NCBI GenBank assembly: GCA_021463505.1
Contig: JAJTYR010000005.1
Location: 1-64,000, forward strand
Source of the DNA: Burkholderiaceae bacterium
GTDB lineage: Bacteria; Pseudomonadota; Gammaproteobacteria; Burkholderiales; Burkholderiaceae_E
Direction: 5' to 3'
Length of the DNA: 64,000 nt
In this document: piece after piece, positions 39,046-48,514 of the stretch
Layout of the letters: each line of letters starts with the position of its first letter
How positions within the stretch are numbered: the stretch's first letter is position 1
Made by a program: the position numbers and the translations under genes
Notes under the pieces: generated by a model
Seen by the model: the letters and a program-made list of their open reading frames with translations, nothing else
The model's database searches: none
Told to the model about the DNA's origin: nothing

Positions 39046-40482
39046 TCAGTCCGTGCGCTCGAGGCCGGCAAGCAGGTTCTGCACGCTCGACAGCGATCCG
39101 GCCATGCGCGTGAGGTTCGCGTCGAGTGCGGTGTACTGGCGCAACAGACGCTTTTCGATCTCGTTCAGGCGCGCGTTCAACCGTTCCTCCTGCTGGGCGA
39201 CCGAGCGTTCGCGTGCGCGCAGCGACTCGGTGGCGCCGGAGATCGCGCCGTCGCTGGCGAGCAGCGCGTCCAGGCTGGCGAGCACACGCCGTGCCATCCC
39301 GCCTGGCTCGCCGGGCGCTGCGCCTTGTGCGGCGAAAAAGGCCTGTGCCGTCTTCGGGTCGGCAAGCGCCGCGCCGGCACGCGTGTCGTCGACCTTCAGC
39401 GAACCGTCGCGCTGCAATTCGACGCCGAACGCGCTCAGGCTGTTCGGCGCGTCGGTGCCCACGCTCGAGCGCAGGATCTCGCGCAACTGCTGCTGCACGC
39501 GTACGACGGTCTGGTTGCCCTGCAGCACGCCTGCAGTCTTCGTGGCGGGGTCGAAACGCACCTGCTCGGCGATCAGCGTGTTCACCGCGTTCCAGGCCTC
39601 GACGAAGCCGTCGAGCGACTTGCGCAGCGCCGCGGCGTCGCTGTCCACGCTGACGTCGATCGGTGCCGTCGTGGTGCGCCGCAGTTCGAGCGTCAGGTTC
39701 TCGATCACGTCGGTCAGGCGGTTCGTCGTCGAGGTGACCTCCAGCCCGTTGATCGTGACGTGCGCGTCCTGCGCCGCCTGGGTGAGCTGCAGGTTGCGTC
39801 CGCTGCCGCTCGCCGCGGCCGGGTCGAACGCAAACGCGGACAGGCCGCTCGCATCGCCGTTGCCGCCGTCGGCGTCATCCACCGCCACGGCGAAGGCCTC
39901 CGGGGCGCCGCTCCCGGTGCTGCGCAGCATCAGTCGCTGGCCAGTGCCGTCGGCCACCAGCGAAGCGGTGATGCCGATGTCCGGGCCGGCCGCGTTGATG
40001 GCGTTGCGCACCTCGGCGAGCGTGGCGCCGGCGGCGATCGCGACCGCCACCTCGGGTCGTGCGGCGTCGGGCGTGAAGGCGGTGCCGGCGGCGTCCAGCG
40101 TGCCCATGCGGATGCGCAGCGTGCCGCCGCCGATCACGACCGCGCTGTCGGCAAACCGGTGGCTGGCCAGTGATTGCCGCTGCGCGAGCTGTCCCACCGC
40201 GACCGTGTAGCCGCCGGGGATCACGCCGGTGCCGGCCGTGGCCCGGAGGGCGGTCTCGTCGCTGCTCGTCGCGCTGGCGGCGCGCCAGGTGTCGGCGCGC
40301 GTCAGCGTGCGCGCGGCGTCCTGCATCGATGCCAGCGCCGACTGCAGCTTGCCGAACGCCGACAGCCGGGTCTCGATGCCGGAGATGGTTTTCTTCAGGG
40401 CCTGCAGCGGCCTCTGCTCGATCTGCATCAGCTGCGAGACGATGCCGTTCACGTCGATGCTGCTGCTGCCGATGGGGGTCAT
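39046..40482 (-). CDS. fliD: flagellar filament capping protein FliD
   Basis: IDVNGIVSQLMQIEQRPLQALKKTISGIETRLSAFGKLQSAL. Confidence 0.96.
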   Translation of the reverse strand: MTPIGSSSIDVNGIVSQLMQIEQRPLQALKKTISGIETRLSAFGKLQSALASMQDAARTLTRADTWRAASATSSDETALRATAGTGVIPGGYTVAVGQLAQRQSLASHRFADSAVVIGGGTLRIRMGTLDAAGTAFTPDAARPEVAVAIAAGATLAEVRNAINAAGPDIGITASLVADGTGQRLMLRSTGSGAPEAFAVAVDDADGGNGDASGLSAFAFDPAAASGSGRNLQLTQAAQDAHVTINGLEVTSTTNRLTDVIENLTLELRRTTTAPIDVSVDSDAAALRKSLDGFVEAWNAVNTLIAEQVRFDPATKTAGVLQGNQTVVRVQQQLREILRSSVGTDAPNSLSAFGVELQRDGSLKVDDTRAGAALADPKTAQAFFAAQGAAPGEPGGMARRVLASLDALLASDGAISGATESLRARERSVAQQEERLNARLNEIEKRLLRQYTALDANLTRMAGSLSSVQNLLAGLERTD

Positions 40483-40544
40483 GGGCGCTCTCCGGTGGTA
40501 TCGACCCACGGCAGGAACCGCCTTGCGGCTCCCGTGCCTGTGTT

Positions 40545-40571
40545 CTTTCGGCGCCGCGCGCCGCTTCTTGA
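40545..40571 (-). promoter_or_regulatory. putative sigma-28 promoter for fliD (TCAA-N15-GCCGAAAG)
   Basis: minus-strand TCAAGAAGCGGCGCGCGGCGCCGAAAG; spacing identical to fliC and flgM promoters. Confidence 0.6.
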
Positions 40572-40605
40572 ATCGGGCGCGGTGCGGGACATCATGCGAT
40601 GGGCT

Positions 40606-40941
40606 TCAGCCGCCGAACCGCCGCAGTGCGGCCTCGGCCACGGGCGGTGCATGCGCGCGCAATGCCAGATCGGGATGGCGCTGAAACTGTTCGCACAACT
40701 GCGTGACGAATGCAGCGGCGCCCGCGCGGTCATGGAGCGGCGCCAGCGCCGCGGTGACGGGTCGGGCACGTCCGGTCGACGCGGTCGCACGCTCGCCGGT
40801 GGTTCCGGGAGGGGCGGTTGCGGCCGCGCGTGCCGGATCGCCGGCGTCGCTTGCGCCGGATCGAACGGCCGGCGCGCCGGCCGCTGAAGGCTGACGTGGC
40901 GCCGCCGATGGCGGTGCCCACGGATTGACGATCGGCTTCAC
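40606..40941 (-). CDS. hypothetical Ala/Pro-rich protein in the flaG position (between fliC and fliD)
   Basis: 111 aa ORF, co-oriented with fliC and fliD; no recognisable FlaG motif. Confidence 0.5.
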   Translation of the reverse strand: MKPIVNPWAPPSAAPRQPSAAGAPAVRSGASDAGDPARAAATAPPGTTGERATASTGRARPVTAALAPLHDRAGAAAFVTQLCEQFQRHPDLALRAHAPPVAEAALRRFGG

Positions 40942-41014
40942 GGCGCGTTTCCTGTGACGGGTTGACCGGCGGCAGTGTGCCGATCGAACGGCACGGCGGA
41001 TGAGCCGAAAAGCA

Positions 41015-41050
41015 GCGGTCCGCCGGCGCTTTTCGGCGCCGGCGGACCGC
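41015..41050 (-). terminator. rho-independent-type terminator downstream of fliC
   Basis: 15-bp perfect stem GCGGTCCGCCGGCGC/GCGCCGGCGGACCGC, 6-nt loop, short T run on the minus strand. Confidence 0.75.
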
Positions 41051-41105
41051 GGGGAAAGAGCCCTGCGCCGCGCCGCAGGCTGCCGGCGCGGCCACGGATG
41101 GCCGG

Positions 41106-41927
41106 TCAGCGCAGCAGCGACAGCACGTTGTTCGGGATCGAGTTGGCCTGCGACAGCATCGCGGCACCCGCCTGCTGCAGCACCTGGGCGCGCGTGAGCG
41201 CCGCGGTCTCGGCCGCGAAGTCGGCGTCCATGATGCGGCTGCGCGCGGCGGCCTGGTTCTCGGCGGAGACCTGCAGCGTGGAGATCACCGCGTCGAAGCG
41301 GTTCTGCACCGCGCCCCAGGTGGCGCGCTGCGTGTTCAGCGAAGTCAGCGCGGTGTCGATCGCCGTCATCGCGGCGGTGTTGGCGGCCGCATCGGCGCTG
41401 ATCGTCAGGCCGGCGGCGCTGGCGATCGCACCCGAAGTCAGGTCGGTGCTCGTCACCGAGATCGTGTTGCCGACGTCGGCGCCCACCTGGAACACCTGTG
41501 CCGCGGTCGTCGCCAGGATGGACACGCCGTTGAATTTGGTTGCACTGATGGTCCGGGTGATCTCGGCGCCCAGGGCGACGAACTCGGCGTTGAGGTTCGC
41601 ACGGTCGTCGGAACCGTTGGTCGCGTTGGCGCCCTGCACTGCGAGTTCGCGCATCCGCTGCAGCATGTCGCCGACCTTGCCGAGCGCGCCTTCGGCGGTC
41701 TGCGCCAGCGAGATGCCGTCGTTGGCGTTGCGGATCGCGACGTTCATGCCGCGCACCTGCGTGTTCATGCGCTCGGCGATCGCCAGGCCGGCCGCGTCGT
41801 CCTTCGCGCTGTTCACGCGCAGGCCCGACGACAGGCGCTGCACGGCCTGCGCCAGCGCGTTCTGCGTATTGGTGAGGTTGCGCTGAGCGTTCAGCGAAAC
41901 CAGGTTGGTGTTGATGATCTGTGCCAT
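41106..41927 (-). CDS. fliC: flagellin (short, 273 aa)
   Basis: MAQIINTNLVSLNAQRNLTNTQNALAQAVQRLSSGLRVNSAKDDAAGLAIAERMNTQVRG ... C-terminal QAGAAMLSQANSIPNNVLSLLR. Confidence 0.98.
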   Translation of the reverse strand: MAQIINTNLVSLNAQRNLTNTQNALAQAVQRLSSGLRVNSAKDDAAGLAIAERMNTQVRGMNVAIRNANDGISLAQTAEGALGKVGDMLQRMRELAVQGANATNGSDDRANLNAEFVALGAEITRTISATKFNGVSILATTAAQVFQVGADVGNTISVTSTDLTSGAIASAAGLTISADAAANTAAMTAIDTALTSLNTQRATWGAVQNRFDAVISTLQVSAENQAAARSRIMDADFAAETAALTRAQVLQQAGAAMLSQANSIPNNVLSLLR

Positions 41928-42024
41928 GGATCGGGCTCCTCGAGCGGTTGAAGTGGTGGCTCCGTCAGGGTAGGTGCGAAGTCGACCCCTTGGCGGATGT
42001 GCGGGGATGGCCCCGGCCCATGCC

Positions 42025-42051
42025 TTATCGGCGGGGTGCCGGCCCGCTTGA
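42025..42051 (-). promoter_or_regulatory. sigma-28 promoter for fliC (TCAA-N15-GCCGATAA)
   Basis: minus strand TCAAGCGGGCCGGCACCCCGCCGATAA; -10 identical to sigma-28 consensus GCCGATAA. Confidence 0.85.
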
Positions 42052-42119
42052 GTTCACGGTACGAATGGCGGGTCCGGGGTGCCGTGCGGCGCGTGGCGTG
42101 GCGTGTCGCGCCACGGGGG

Positions 42120-42134
42120 TAGGAATTCTTCCTA
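42120..42134. promoter_or_regulatory. palindrome TAGGAA-TTC-TTCCTA upstream of flhDC (NarL/FixJ-type response-regulator site candidate)
   Basis: perfect 6-bp inverted half-sites, 137 bp upstream of flhD start. Confidence 0.5.
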
Positions 42135-42270
42135 TGCCCGCCGGAGTTCGTCCGATGCGCGATGCAGGCGAACTCGGATTCATGGAACGGGACAGCAGGC
42201 CGACACTGGCGCCGTGGACGAACCACGACGCGCACCGAGCGCGCACCGACACGGAACCCGGGAGCCAGCG

Positions 42271-42612
42271 ATGCAGATCGACGACAGGACGATGGCCGAG
42301 ATAAGGGAGGCGAACCTCTCCTACCTGATCCTTGCACAGCGCCTGATCCGCGCCGACAAGGCTCAGGCCCTCTATCGGCTCGGTGTCACGGAGGAGACCG
42401 CCGGCGTGCTGGACGCGCTCACGCCGAGCCAGCTGCTGAAGGTGGCCGCCGGCAACATGCTGATGTGCCGCTTCCGCTTCGACGACCAGATGCTGTGGGG
42501 CCTGCTGACCGACCATGGCCGCGCCGGCGAAGCCGAGGGCGAGCGCAGCGCCCACCGGCTGCACGCGAGCATCCTGATGGCCGGCAGGTACGACGAGGCG
42601 ATCGGGTCATGA
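42271..42612 (+). CDS. flhD: flagellar transcriptional activator FlhD
   Basis: EIREANLSYLILAQRLIRADKAQALYRLGVTEETAGVLDALTPSQLLKVA. Confidence 0.96.
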   Translation: MQIDDRTMAEIREANLSYLILAQRLIRADKAQALYRLGVTEETAGVLDALTPSQLLKVAAGNMLMCRFRFDDQMLWGLLTDHGRAGEAEGERSAHRLHASILMAGRYDEAIGS

Positions 42613-43139
42613 GCGCGCGCAGCCTGCTCGAGGACAACCGCCAGGTGCAGCGCGCCGTCGAGCTGATCGGCCTGGGGGCACGTCTGCAGATGCTGCAGTC
42701 CGAGACCGCGCTGCCGTACGAACGCCTGTTGCGGCTCTACAAGGAAGTGGCCGGCAAGTCGCCGTCGAAGGGACAACTGCCGTTCTCCACCGACTGGTTC
42801 GTGTCCTGGCAGCCGAACATCCACGCGTCGCTGTACTTCAACATCTACGCCTATCTGCTGAAGACCAGCCCGCTCGACGACGTCGACGCGATCATCAAGG
42901 CGTACCGCCTGTACGCTTCGGAAGTCGCCACGCTGGGCGTCGAGCCGCTGCTGTCGATCACCCGTGCCTGGCGACTGGTGCGCTTCGTCGACTCGGGCAT
43001 GCTGACCACCACGCGCTGCTGCCGCTGCGGCGGGCACTTCGTGAATCACGCGTACGAACTCGAACGCGACTACGTCTGCGGGCTGTGCGAGCCGCCGGCG
43101 CGTGCCGGCAAGGCACGGCGCAGCGGCGCGATCCACTGA
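42609..43139 (+). CDS. flhC: flagellar transcriptional activator FlhC
   Basis: RAVELIGLGARLQMLQSETALPYERLLRLYKEV; zinc-binding CCRCGGHF...CGLC. Confidence 0.97.
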   Translation: MSARSLLEDNRQVQRAVELIGLGARLQMLQSETALPYERLLRLYKEVAGKSPSKGQLPFSTDWFVSWQPNIHASLYFNIYAYLLKTSPLDDVDAIIKAYRLYASEVATLGVEPLLSITRAWRLVRFVDSGMLTTTRCCRCGGHFVNHAYELERDYVCGLCEPPARAGKARRSGAIH

Positions 43140-43212
43140 CCGCACGGCATCTCAGGCGCGCCGTCCGGCGTACTGCCGCGGCCGCCGTGGTCGCCGCGTT
43201 CCGGCGCCCGCC

Positions 43213-43239
43213 TCAAGAAGCGCGCCCTGCGACCGAAAT
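43213..43239 (+). promoter_or_regulatory. putative sigma-28 promoter for motAB (TCAA-N15-ACCGAAAT)
   Basis: same TCAA-N15 layout as fliC; -10 partly degenerate. Confidence 0.5.
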
Positions 43240-43295
43240 GAGGAGAGACGGCCCGCGGGGCCGGTCCGGTCGGTCCTCCCGAGGTCTCGTCGCGC

Positions 43296-44153
43296 ATGTT
43301 CGTTCTCCTGGGTTACCTCCTCGTCGTCGGCTCGGTCCTCGGTGGATACCTGCTGGCCGGCGGCCACATCGCGGCGCTGATCCAGCCGCTGGAGTTGCTG
43401 ATCATCGCCGGCGCCGCGCTCGGGGCGTTCGTCGTGTCGAACTCGGGCAAGGCGCTCAAGGCGGTGCTCGGGACGCTTCCGTCGCTGTTCAGGGGCTCGA
43501 AGTACAGCAAGGAGCGCTACATGGCGCTGATGGCGCTGCTCTACGACGTGCTGTCCAAGGCGCGCAAGGAAGGGCTGATGTCGATCGAGAGCGATGTCGA
43601 CCATCCGGCCGAGAGCGCGCTGTTCCAGCGTCATCCGACGGTCAGCGGCGACCCTCACCTGATCGAATTCGTCACCGACTACCTGCGCATGATGTCCTCG
43701 GGAAACCTGAACGCGCTCGAGATCGAGAACCTGATGGACAACGAGATCGAGACCCACCACCACGAGGCGATGGTGCCCTCGCACGCGATCCAGAAGATGG
43801 CCGACGGGCTGCCTGCCTTCGGCATCGTGGCCGCGGTGATGGGCGTGGTGCACACGATGGGATCGGTCGGCAAGCCGCCGGCCGAACTGGGCCAGATGAT
43901 CGCGCACGCGCTGGTGGGCACTTTCCTCGGCATCCTGCTGGCCTACGGCTTCGTGTCGCCGCTGGCGACGCTGCTCGAGCACAAGGCCGACGAGTCCACC
44001 AAGGAGTTGCAGTGCGTGAAGGTCACGCTGCTGGCCAGCATGCAGGGCTATGCGCCGTCGATCGCGGTGGAGTTCGGGCGCAAGGTGCTGTACTCGACCG
44101 AGCGGCCGAGCTTCGTCGAACTCGAGGCGCACGTGAAGCAGAAGAAGGCCTGA
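43296..44153 (+). CDS. motA: flagellar motor stator protein MotA
   Basis: LLVVGSVLGGYLLAGGHIAALIQPLELLIIAGAALGAF ... MVPSHAIQKMADGLPAFGIVAAVMGVVHTM. Confidence 0.97.
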   Translation: MFVLLGYLLVVGSVLGGYLLAGGHIAALIQPLELLIIAGAALGAFVVSNSGKALKAVLGTLPSLFRGSKYSKERYMALMALLYDVLSKARKEGLMSIESDVDHPAESALFQRHPTVSGDPHLIEFVTDYLRMMSSGNLNALEIENLMDNEIETHHHEAMVPSHAIQKMADGLPAFGIVAAVMGVVHTMGSVGKPPAELGQMIAHALVGTFLGILLAYGFVSPLATLLEHKADESTKELQCVKVTLLASMQGYAPSIAVEFGRKVLYSTERPSFVELEAHVKQKKA

Positions 44154-44168
44154 CGCGGAGCGCGCACC

Positions 44169-45149
44169 GTGGCCGCCCCAGACCGGAAGGTCCAGCCGAT
44201 CGTCGTCCGGCGCGTGCGCAAGGTGAGCCGTGGCGGGCATCACGGCGGCGCCTGGAAGATCGCCTACGCCGACTTCGTCACGGCGATGATGGCCTTCTTC
44301 CTGCTGATGTGGCTGCTCGGCTCCACGACCAGCGGCGACCTGCAGGGCATTTCGGATTATTTCCGCACGCCGCTGAAAGTGGCGCTGATGGGCGGCAGCG
44401 GTTCCGGCGACAGCTCATCGGTGATCAAGGGCGGGGGCACCGACCTGACCCGCACCGTCGGTCACGAGCGTCGCGGTGAAGTCGCGGCGCCACAGAAGAA
44501 GGTCAACCTGCAGGCGCTGCGTGCCGAATTGCGCCGCACCGAGGCGCAGCGCCTGGGTCGCCTGAAGGCGCAGGTCGAAGAGATGATCAATCTCAATCCG
44601 GCGCTTGCCGGGCTGCGCTCGCAGATCCGGATCGACCTGACCAGCGATGGCCTGCGCATCCAGATCGTCGACGCGCAGAGCCGGCCGATGTTCGACCGCG
44701 GAAGCGCCGCGGTGAAGGACTACATGCGCGAACTGCTGCGCGAGATCGGCGAGCTGCTCAACAGCGTGGACAACCGCGTGAGCCTGTCGGGGCACACCGA
44801 TGCGGCGCCCTACGGCAGCGGCGAGCGCGGCTACTCGAACTGGGAGCTGTCGGCCGATCGTGCCAACGCTTCGCGCCGCGAACTGGTGGCCGGCGGCATG
44901 AGCGAATCGAAGGTGCTGCGCGTGGTCGGACTGGGCCCGTCGCTGATGTTCGATGCGGCCAATCCGCTCAATGCGATGAACCGGCGCATCATGATCGTGG
45001 TGCTCAACCGCGACGCCGAGGCGCGCATCCTGGAGGGTACCGAAGTCGATGCCCCGGACAGCGCGCAGATCGACACCGCGCTGTCGGACGCCGGCAGCGA
45101 CGCCGGCATGAAGGCCCGGATCGACGAACCCGCCACGCAGGCGGAATAG
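44169..45149 (+). CDS. motB: flagellar motor protein MotB
   Basis: GGAWKIAYADFVTAMMAFFLLMWLLGSTT; OmpA-like SLSGHTDAAPYGSGERGYSNWELSADRANASRREL. Confidence 0.96.
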   Translation: MAAPDRKVQPIVVRRVRKVSRGGHHGGAWKIAYADFVTAMMAFFLLMWLLGSTTSGDLQGISDYFRTPLKVALMGGSGSGDSSSVIKGGGTDLTRTVGHERRGEVAAPQKKVNLQALRAELRRTEAQRLGRLKAQVEEMINLNPALAGLRSQIRIDLTSDGLRIQIVDAQSRPMFDRGSAAVKDYMRELLREIGELLNSVDNRVSLSGHTDAAPYGSGERGYSNWELSADRANASRRELVAGGMSESKVLRVVGLGPSLMFDAANPLNAMNRRIMIVVLNRDAEARILEGTEVDAPDSAQIDTALSDAGSDAGMKARIDEPATQAE

Positions 45150-45208
45150 CCGGCCGCGAACCCCGCTTTTCGGCGCTTGAGAGCGCCGCGCACTGCGAAT
45201 AATCGGCA
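45145..45208 (+). promoter_or_regulatory. putative FlhD4C2-dependent class II promoter for flhB operon
   Basis: AATAGCC-N12-CGCTTTTCGGCGCTTG, then GCGAATAATCGGCA 34 nt downstream; left half overlaps motB stop. Confidence 0.65.
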
Positions 45209-45242
45209 TCGAGTCCCGAACCGGAGCCGCTGCGCAGGCGCC

Positions 45243-46403
45243 ATGGCCGATCACGAAGCCAGTCGCGAAGACCGACAACTCCCAGCATCCGAACGCCGGC
45301 TGCAGAAGGCGCGCGAGGAAGGTCGCGTTGCGCGTTCGCGCGACTTCGGGCACTTCGTCGTGCTCGGATCGGCGCTGCTCGCTGCGCTTGCCCTCGGGCC
45401 GTCGATCGCGCGCGAGACGATCGCCATGGTGCGCAACGGCCTGCAGTTCGAGCGCCCCGGCACACTGTCGGCCGACCGTCTGCCGCAGCTGTTCACGTCG
45501 CTCGGCGGTGACGCGTTCACGGTCGTGCTGGTGCTGGTCGCCGGGCTTGCGGTGGCGGCGATCGTCGCGTCGCTGGTTCCGGGCGGCATGGTGCTGTCGG
45601 CCCGATCGCTCGGAATGCAGGCCTCCAGGCTCAGTCCGCGCAACGGCATCCGGCGTGTGTTCTCGGTGCGCGGCGCGTTCGACCTGGCCAGGCTCATCGT
45701 CGTGGCGATCGCGCTGTTCGCGATCGGCGCCTGGTTCGTCGTCGCGAGCCTTCCGGAGTTCGTGGCGCTCGCGGCCGGGCCCGTCGTGACCGGCCTGGCT
45801 GGCGGCGCCTCGCTGATGGGCTCCGGCCTGGTGGCGCTGGTGGGCGTGCTGGCACTGGTGGCGCTCGTCGACGTACCGTTCCAGTGGTTCAGGCACCGCG
45901 CCGACCTGAAGATGAGCCACCAGGAAGTGCGCCGCGAGGCGAAGGAATCCGAGGGTGACCCGATGCTGCGCGGACGCATGCGGACGCGCCAGCGCGAGCT
46001 CGCCGGGCGTCGCATGATGGCTGCGATCCCGCTGGCCGACGTGGTGATCACCAACCCGAGTCACTACGCAGTGGCGATTCGTTACGACGAATCGGCGATG
46101 GGCGCGCCGCGCGTGGTGGCCAAGGGCGCGGACGTGATCGCCGCGCGCATCCGCGAGATTGCCGCACAGGCCGGCGTGCCGCTGTTCGAGGCGCCGCCGC
46201 TGGCGCGCGCGCTGTACGCTCACGTGGCGGTGGATCGCGAGATTCCGGCCGCGTTGTACAACGCGGTCGCGCAGGTGCTCGCCTACGTGTACCAGTTGCG
46301 ACACTGGAGCCCGGGCCGCGGCGCGTCGCCGGTGGCGCCGGACGAGCTCGGGGTGCCTGCCGGTCTCGATCCGGCTGCAGCCGCGCCGGAGACGCTGCGA
46401 TGA
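45243..46403 (+). CDS. flhB: flagellar biosynthesis protein FlhB
   Basis: DRQLPASERRLQKAREEGRVARSRDFGH; NPSH autocleavage motif (VITNPSHYAVAIRYD). Confidence 0.97.
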   Translation: MADHEASREDRQLPASERRLQKAREEGRVARSRDFGHFVVLGSALLAALALGPSIARETIAMVRNGLQFERPGTLSADRLPQLFTSLGGDAFTVVLVLVAGLAVAAIVASLVPGGMVLSARSLGMQASRLSPRNGIRRVFSVRGAFDLARLIVVAIALFAIGAWFVVASLPEFVALAAGPVVTGLAGGASLMGSGLVALVGVLALVALVDVPFQWFRHRADLKMSHQEVRREAKESEGDPMLRGRMRTRQRELAGRRMMAAIPLADVVITNPSHYAVAIRYDESAMGAPRVVAKGADVIAARIREIAAQAGVPLFEAPPLARALYAHVAVDREIPAALYNAVAQVLAYVYQLRHWSPGRGASPVAPDELGVPAGLDPAAAAPETLR

Positions 46404-48514
46404 ATGGCGCGACGACCAGCCCGCAGCCCGGGACAGCCGGCGGGCAGCGCGTGAGCGTGGCCGGCGTGATGCTGAACCTGCCGCCGTGGAAGGCGCTTGC
46501 CGCGCCGGTCGTCATCGTGCTGGTGCTGGCGATGATGATCCTGCCGCTGCCGGCGCCGCTGCTCGACCTGCTGTTCACCTTCAACATCGCGCTGGCGCTG
46601 CTGGTGCTGCTGGTGGCCGCCTACACGGTGCGGCCGCTGGATTTCGCGGTATTCCCCTCGCTGCTGCTGGTCACGACGCTGCTGCGCCTGTCACTGAACG
46701 TCGCCTCGACGCGCGCCGTGCTGATGCACGGCCACACCGGCACCGACGCCGCCGGCAAGGTGATCGAGTCGTTCGCCAGCTTCCTGATCGGTGGCAATTT
46801 CGCGGTCGGGATCATCGTCTTCGCGATCATCACGGTGATCAATTTCGTCGTGGTGACCAAGGGTGCCGGGCGCATCGCCGAGGTGTCGGCCCGCTTCGCG
46901 CTCGACGCGCTGCCCGGCAAGCAGATGGCGATCGACGCCGATCTGAACGCCGGCCAGATCGACCAGGCCGAGGCGCGGCGGCGGCGCGTGGACGTGTCAC
47001 GTGAAGCCGACTTCTACGGTTCGATGGACGGCGCCTCGAAGTTCGTGCGCGGCGACGCCGTCGCCGGCATCCTGATCGTGTTCATCAACGTGATCGGGGG
47101 GCTGTTGATCGGCACGGTTCAGCACTCGCTGTCGGTCGAGCAGGCGGCCAACAACTACATTCTGCTGGCGATCGGCGATGCGCTGGTGGCGCAGGTTCCC
47201 GCCCTGGTGATCTCGGTGGCGGCCGGTCTGATCGTCTCGCGTGTGGCCGACGACGACGACGTCGGCGGCCAGGTGATGAAGCAGCTGCTGTCGCTGCCGC
47301 GTGCACTCGGTCTCACCGCCGGCGTGATCGCGCTGCTGGGCGTGGTGCCCGGCATGCCGCACCTGGCGTTCCTGGCCCTCGCGGCCGGCATCGGCTATCT
47401 GTCCTGGTGGCTCTCCGAGCGCCAGTCGCGCACGCCGGCCGAAACGCCGACCGACGAGACGGCGCCAGTCGATACCGAGGCCAGCTGGAACGACGTGGTG
47501 CCCGTGGACGTGCTGGGGCTCGAAGTGGGTTACCGGTTGATCCAGCTCGTCGATCGCGAGCAGGGCGGTGACCTGCTCTCGCGCATCAAGGGGGTGCGCA
47601 AGAAGTTCGCGCAGGAGGTCGGCTTCCTGCCGCCTTCGGTGCACATTCGCGATCAGCTCGAGCTGAAGCCCACCGCCTATCGCGTCACGCTCAAGGGCGT
47701 GGTGATCGGCGAGGCGGAAGTGTTCCCCGGCATGCTGCTGGCGATCGATCCCGGCAACGCGACGCAGCCGCTGCAGGGCACTGCGACCAGGGAGCCCGCG
47801 TTCGGGCTGCCCGCCACCTGGGTGGACGCGCGGCAGCGCGAGAACGCGCAGGCCGCGGGCTACACCGTGGTGGATCCCGCCACCGTGGTCGCCACCCATC
47901 TCCATCACCTGATGCAACTGCACGCGGCGCGACTGTTCGGCCGCGCCGAGGCGCAGCAGCTGCTCGACCACCTGGCCAGCTACGCGCCGAAGCTCGCCGA
48001 CGAGATCGTGCCCAAGCTGGTGCCGATGCCGGTGTTCCAGAAGGTGCTGCAGAACCTGCTCGAGGAGTCGGTGCACGTGCGCGATCTGCGCGGCATCGTC
48101 GAGACGCTCGGCGAGCACGGCGCACGCACGCAGGATCCGAACGAGCTCACGCGCGAGGTGCGCGTCGCGCTCGCGCCGGCGATCGTGCAGCAGGCCTGGG
48201 GCGCTTCGCGCGAGTTGAGCGTGGTGGCGATCGAACCCGAACTGGAGAATCTGCTGGTGCAGGCGCTCGCGCAGGGTGCTGGCGGCTCGCTCGAACCGGG
48301 CGTGGCCGAGTACCTGGTGACGGCGAGCGCGCAGGCCGCGCAGGCGCAGGAGGACGCCGGGCACTCGGCCTGCCTGCTGGTGCCCGATCGCATTCGCGTG
48401 CCGCTGGCGCGCCTGCTGAAGAAGGCCGCGCCGCGGTTGCGCGTGCTCGGCCATGCCGAGATTCCCGACACCCACTCGATTCGTATCGGACGACTGATCG
48501 GAGAAACCAGGTGA
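46400..48514 (+). CDS. flhA: flagellar biosynthesis protein FlhA
   Basis: FHIPEP family: DFAVFPSLLLVTTLLRLSLNVASTRAVLMHGHTGTDAAGKVIESF. Confidence 0.98.
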   Translation: MNGATTSPQPGTAGGQRVSVAGVMLNLPPWKALAAPVVIVLVLAMMILPLPAPLLDLLFTFNIALALLVLLVAAYTVRPLDFAVFPSLLLVTTLLRLSLNVASTRAVLMHGHTGTDAAGKVIESFASFLIGGNFAVGIIVFAIITVINFVVVTKGAGRIAEVSARFALDALPGKQMAIDADLNAGQIDQAEARRRRVDVSREADFYGSMDGASKFVRGDAVAGILIVFINVIGGLLIGTVQHSLSVEQAANNYILLAIGDALVAQVPALVISVAAGLIVSRVADDDDVGGQVMKQLLSLPRALGLTAGVIALLGVVPGMPHLAFLALAAGIGYLSWWLSERQSRTPAETPTDETAPVDTEASWNDVVPVDVLGLEVGYRLIQLVDREQGGDLLSRIKGVRKKFAQEVGFLPPSVHIRDQLELKPTAYRVTLKGVVIGEAEVFPGMLLAIDPGNATQPLQGTATREPAFGLPATWVDARQRENAQAAGYTVVDPATVVATHLHHLMQLHAARLFGRAEAQQLLDHLASYAPKLADEIVPKLVPMPVFQKVLQNLLEESVHVRDLRGIVETLGEHGARTQDPNELTREVRVALAPAIVQQAWGASRELSVVAIEPELENLLVQALAQGAGGSLEPGVAEYLVTASAQAAQAQEDAGHSACLLVPDRIRVPLARLLKKAAPRLRVLGHAEIPDTHSIRIGRLIGETR

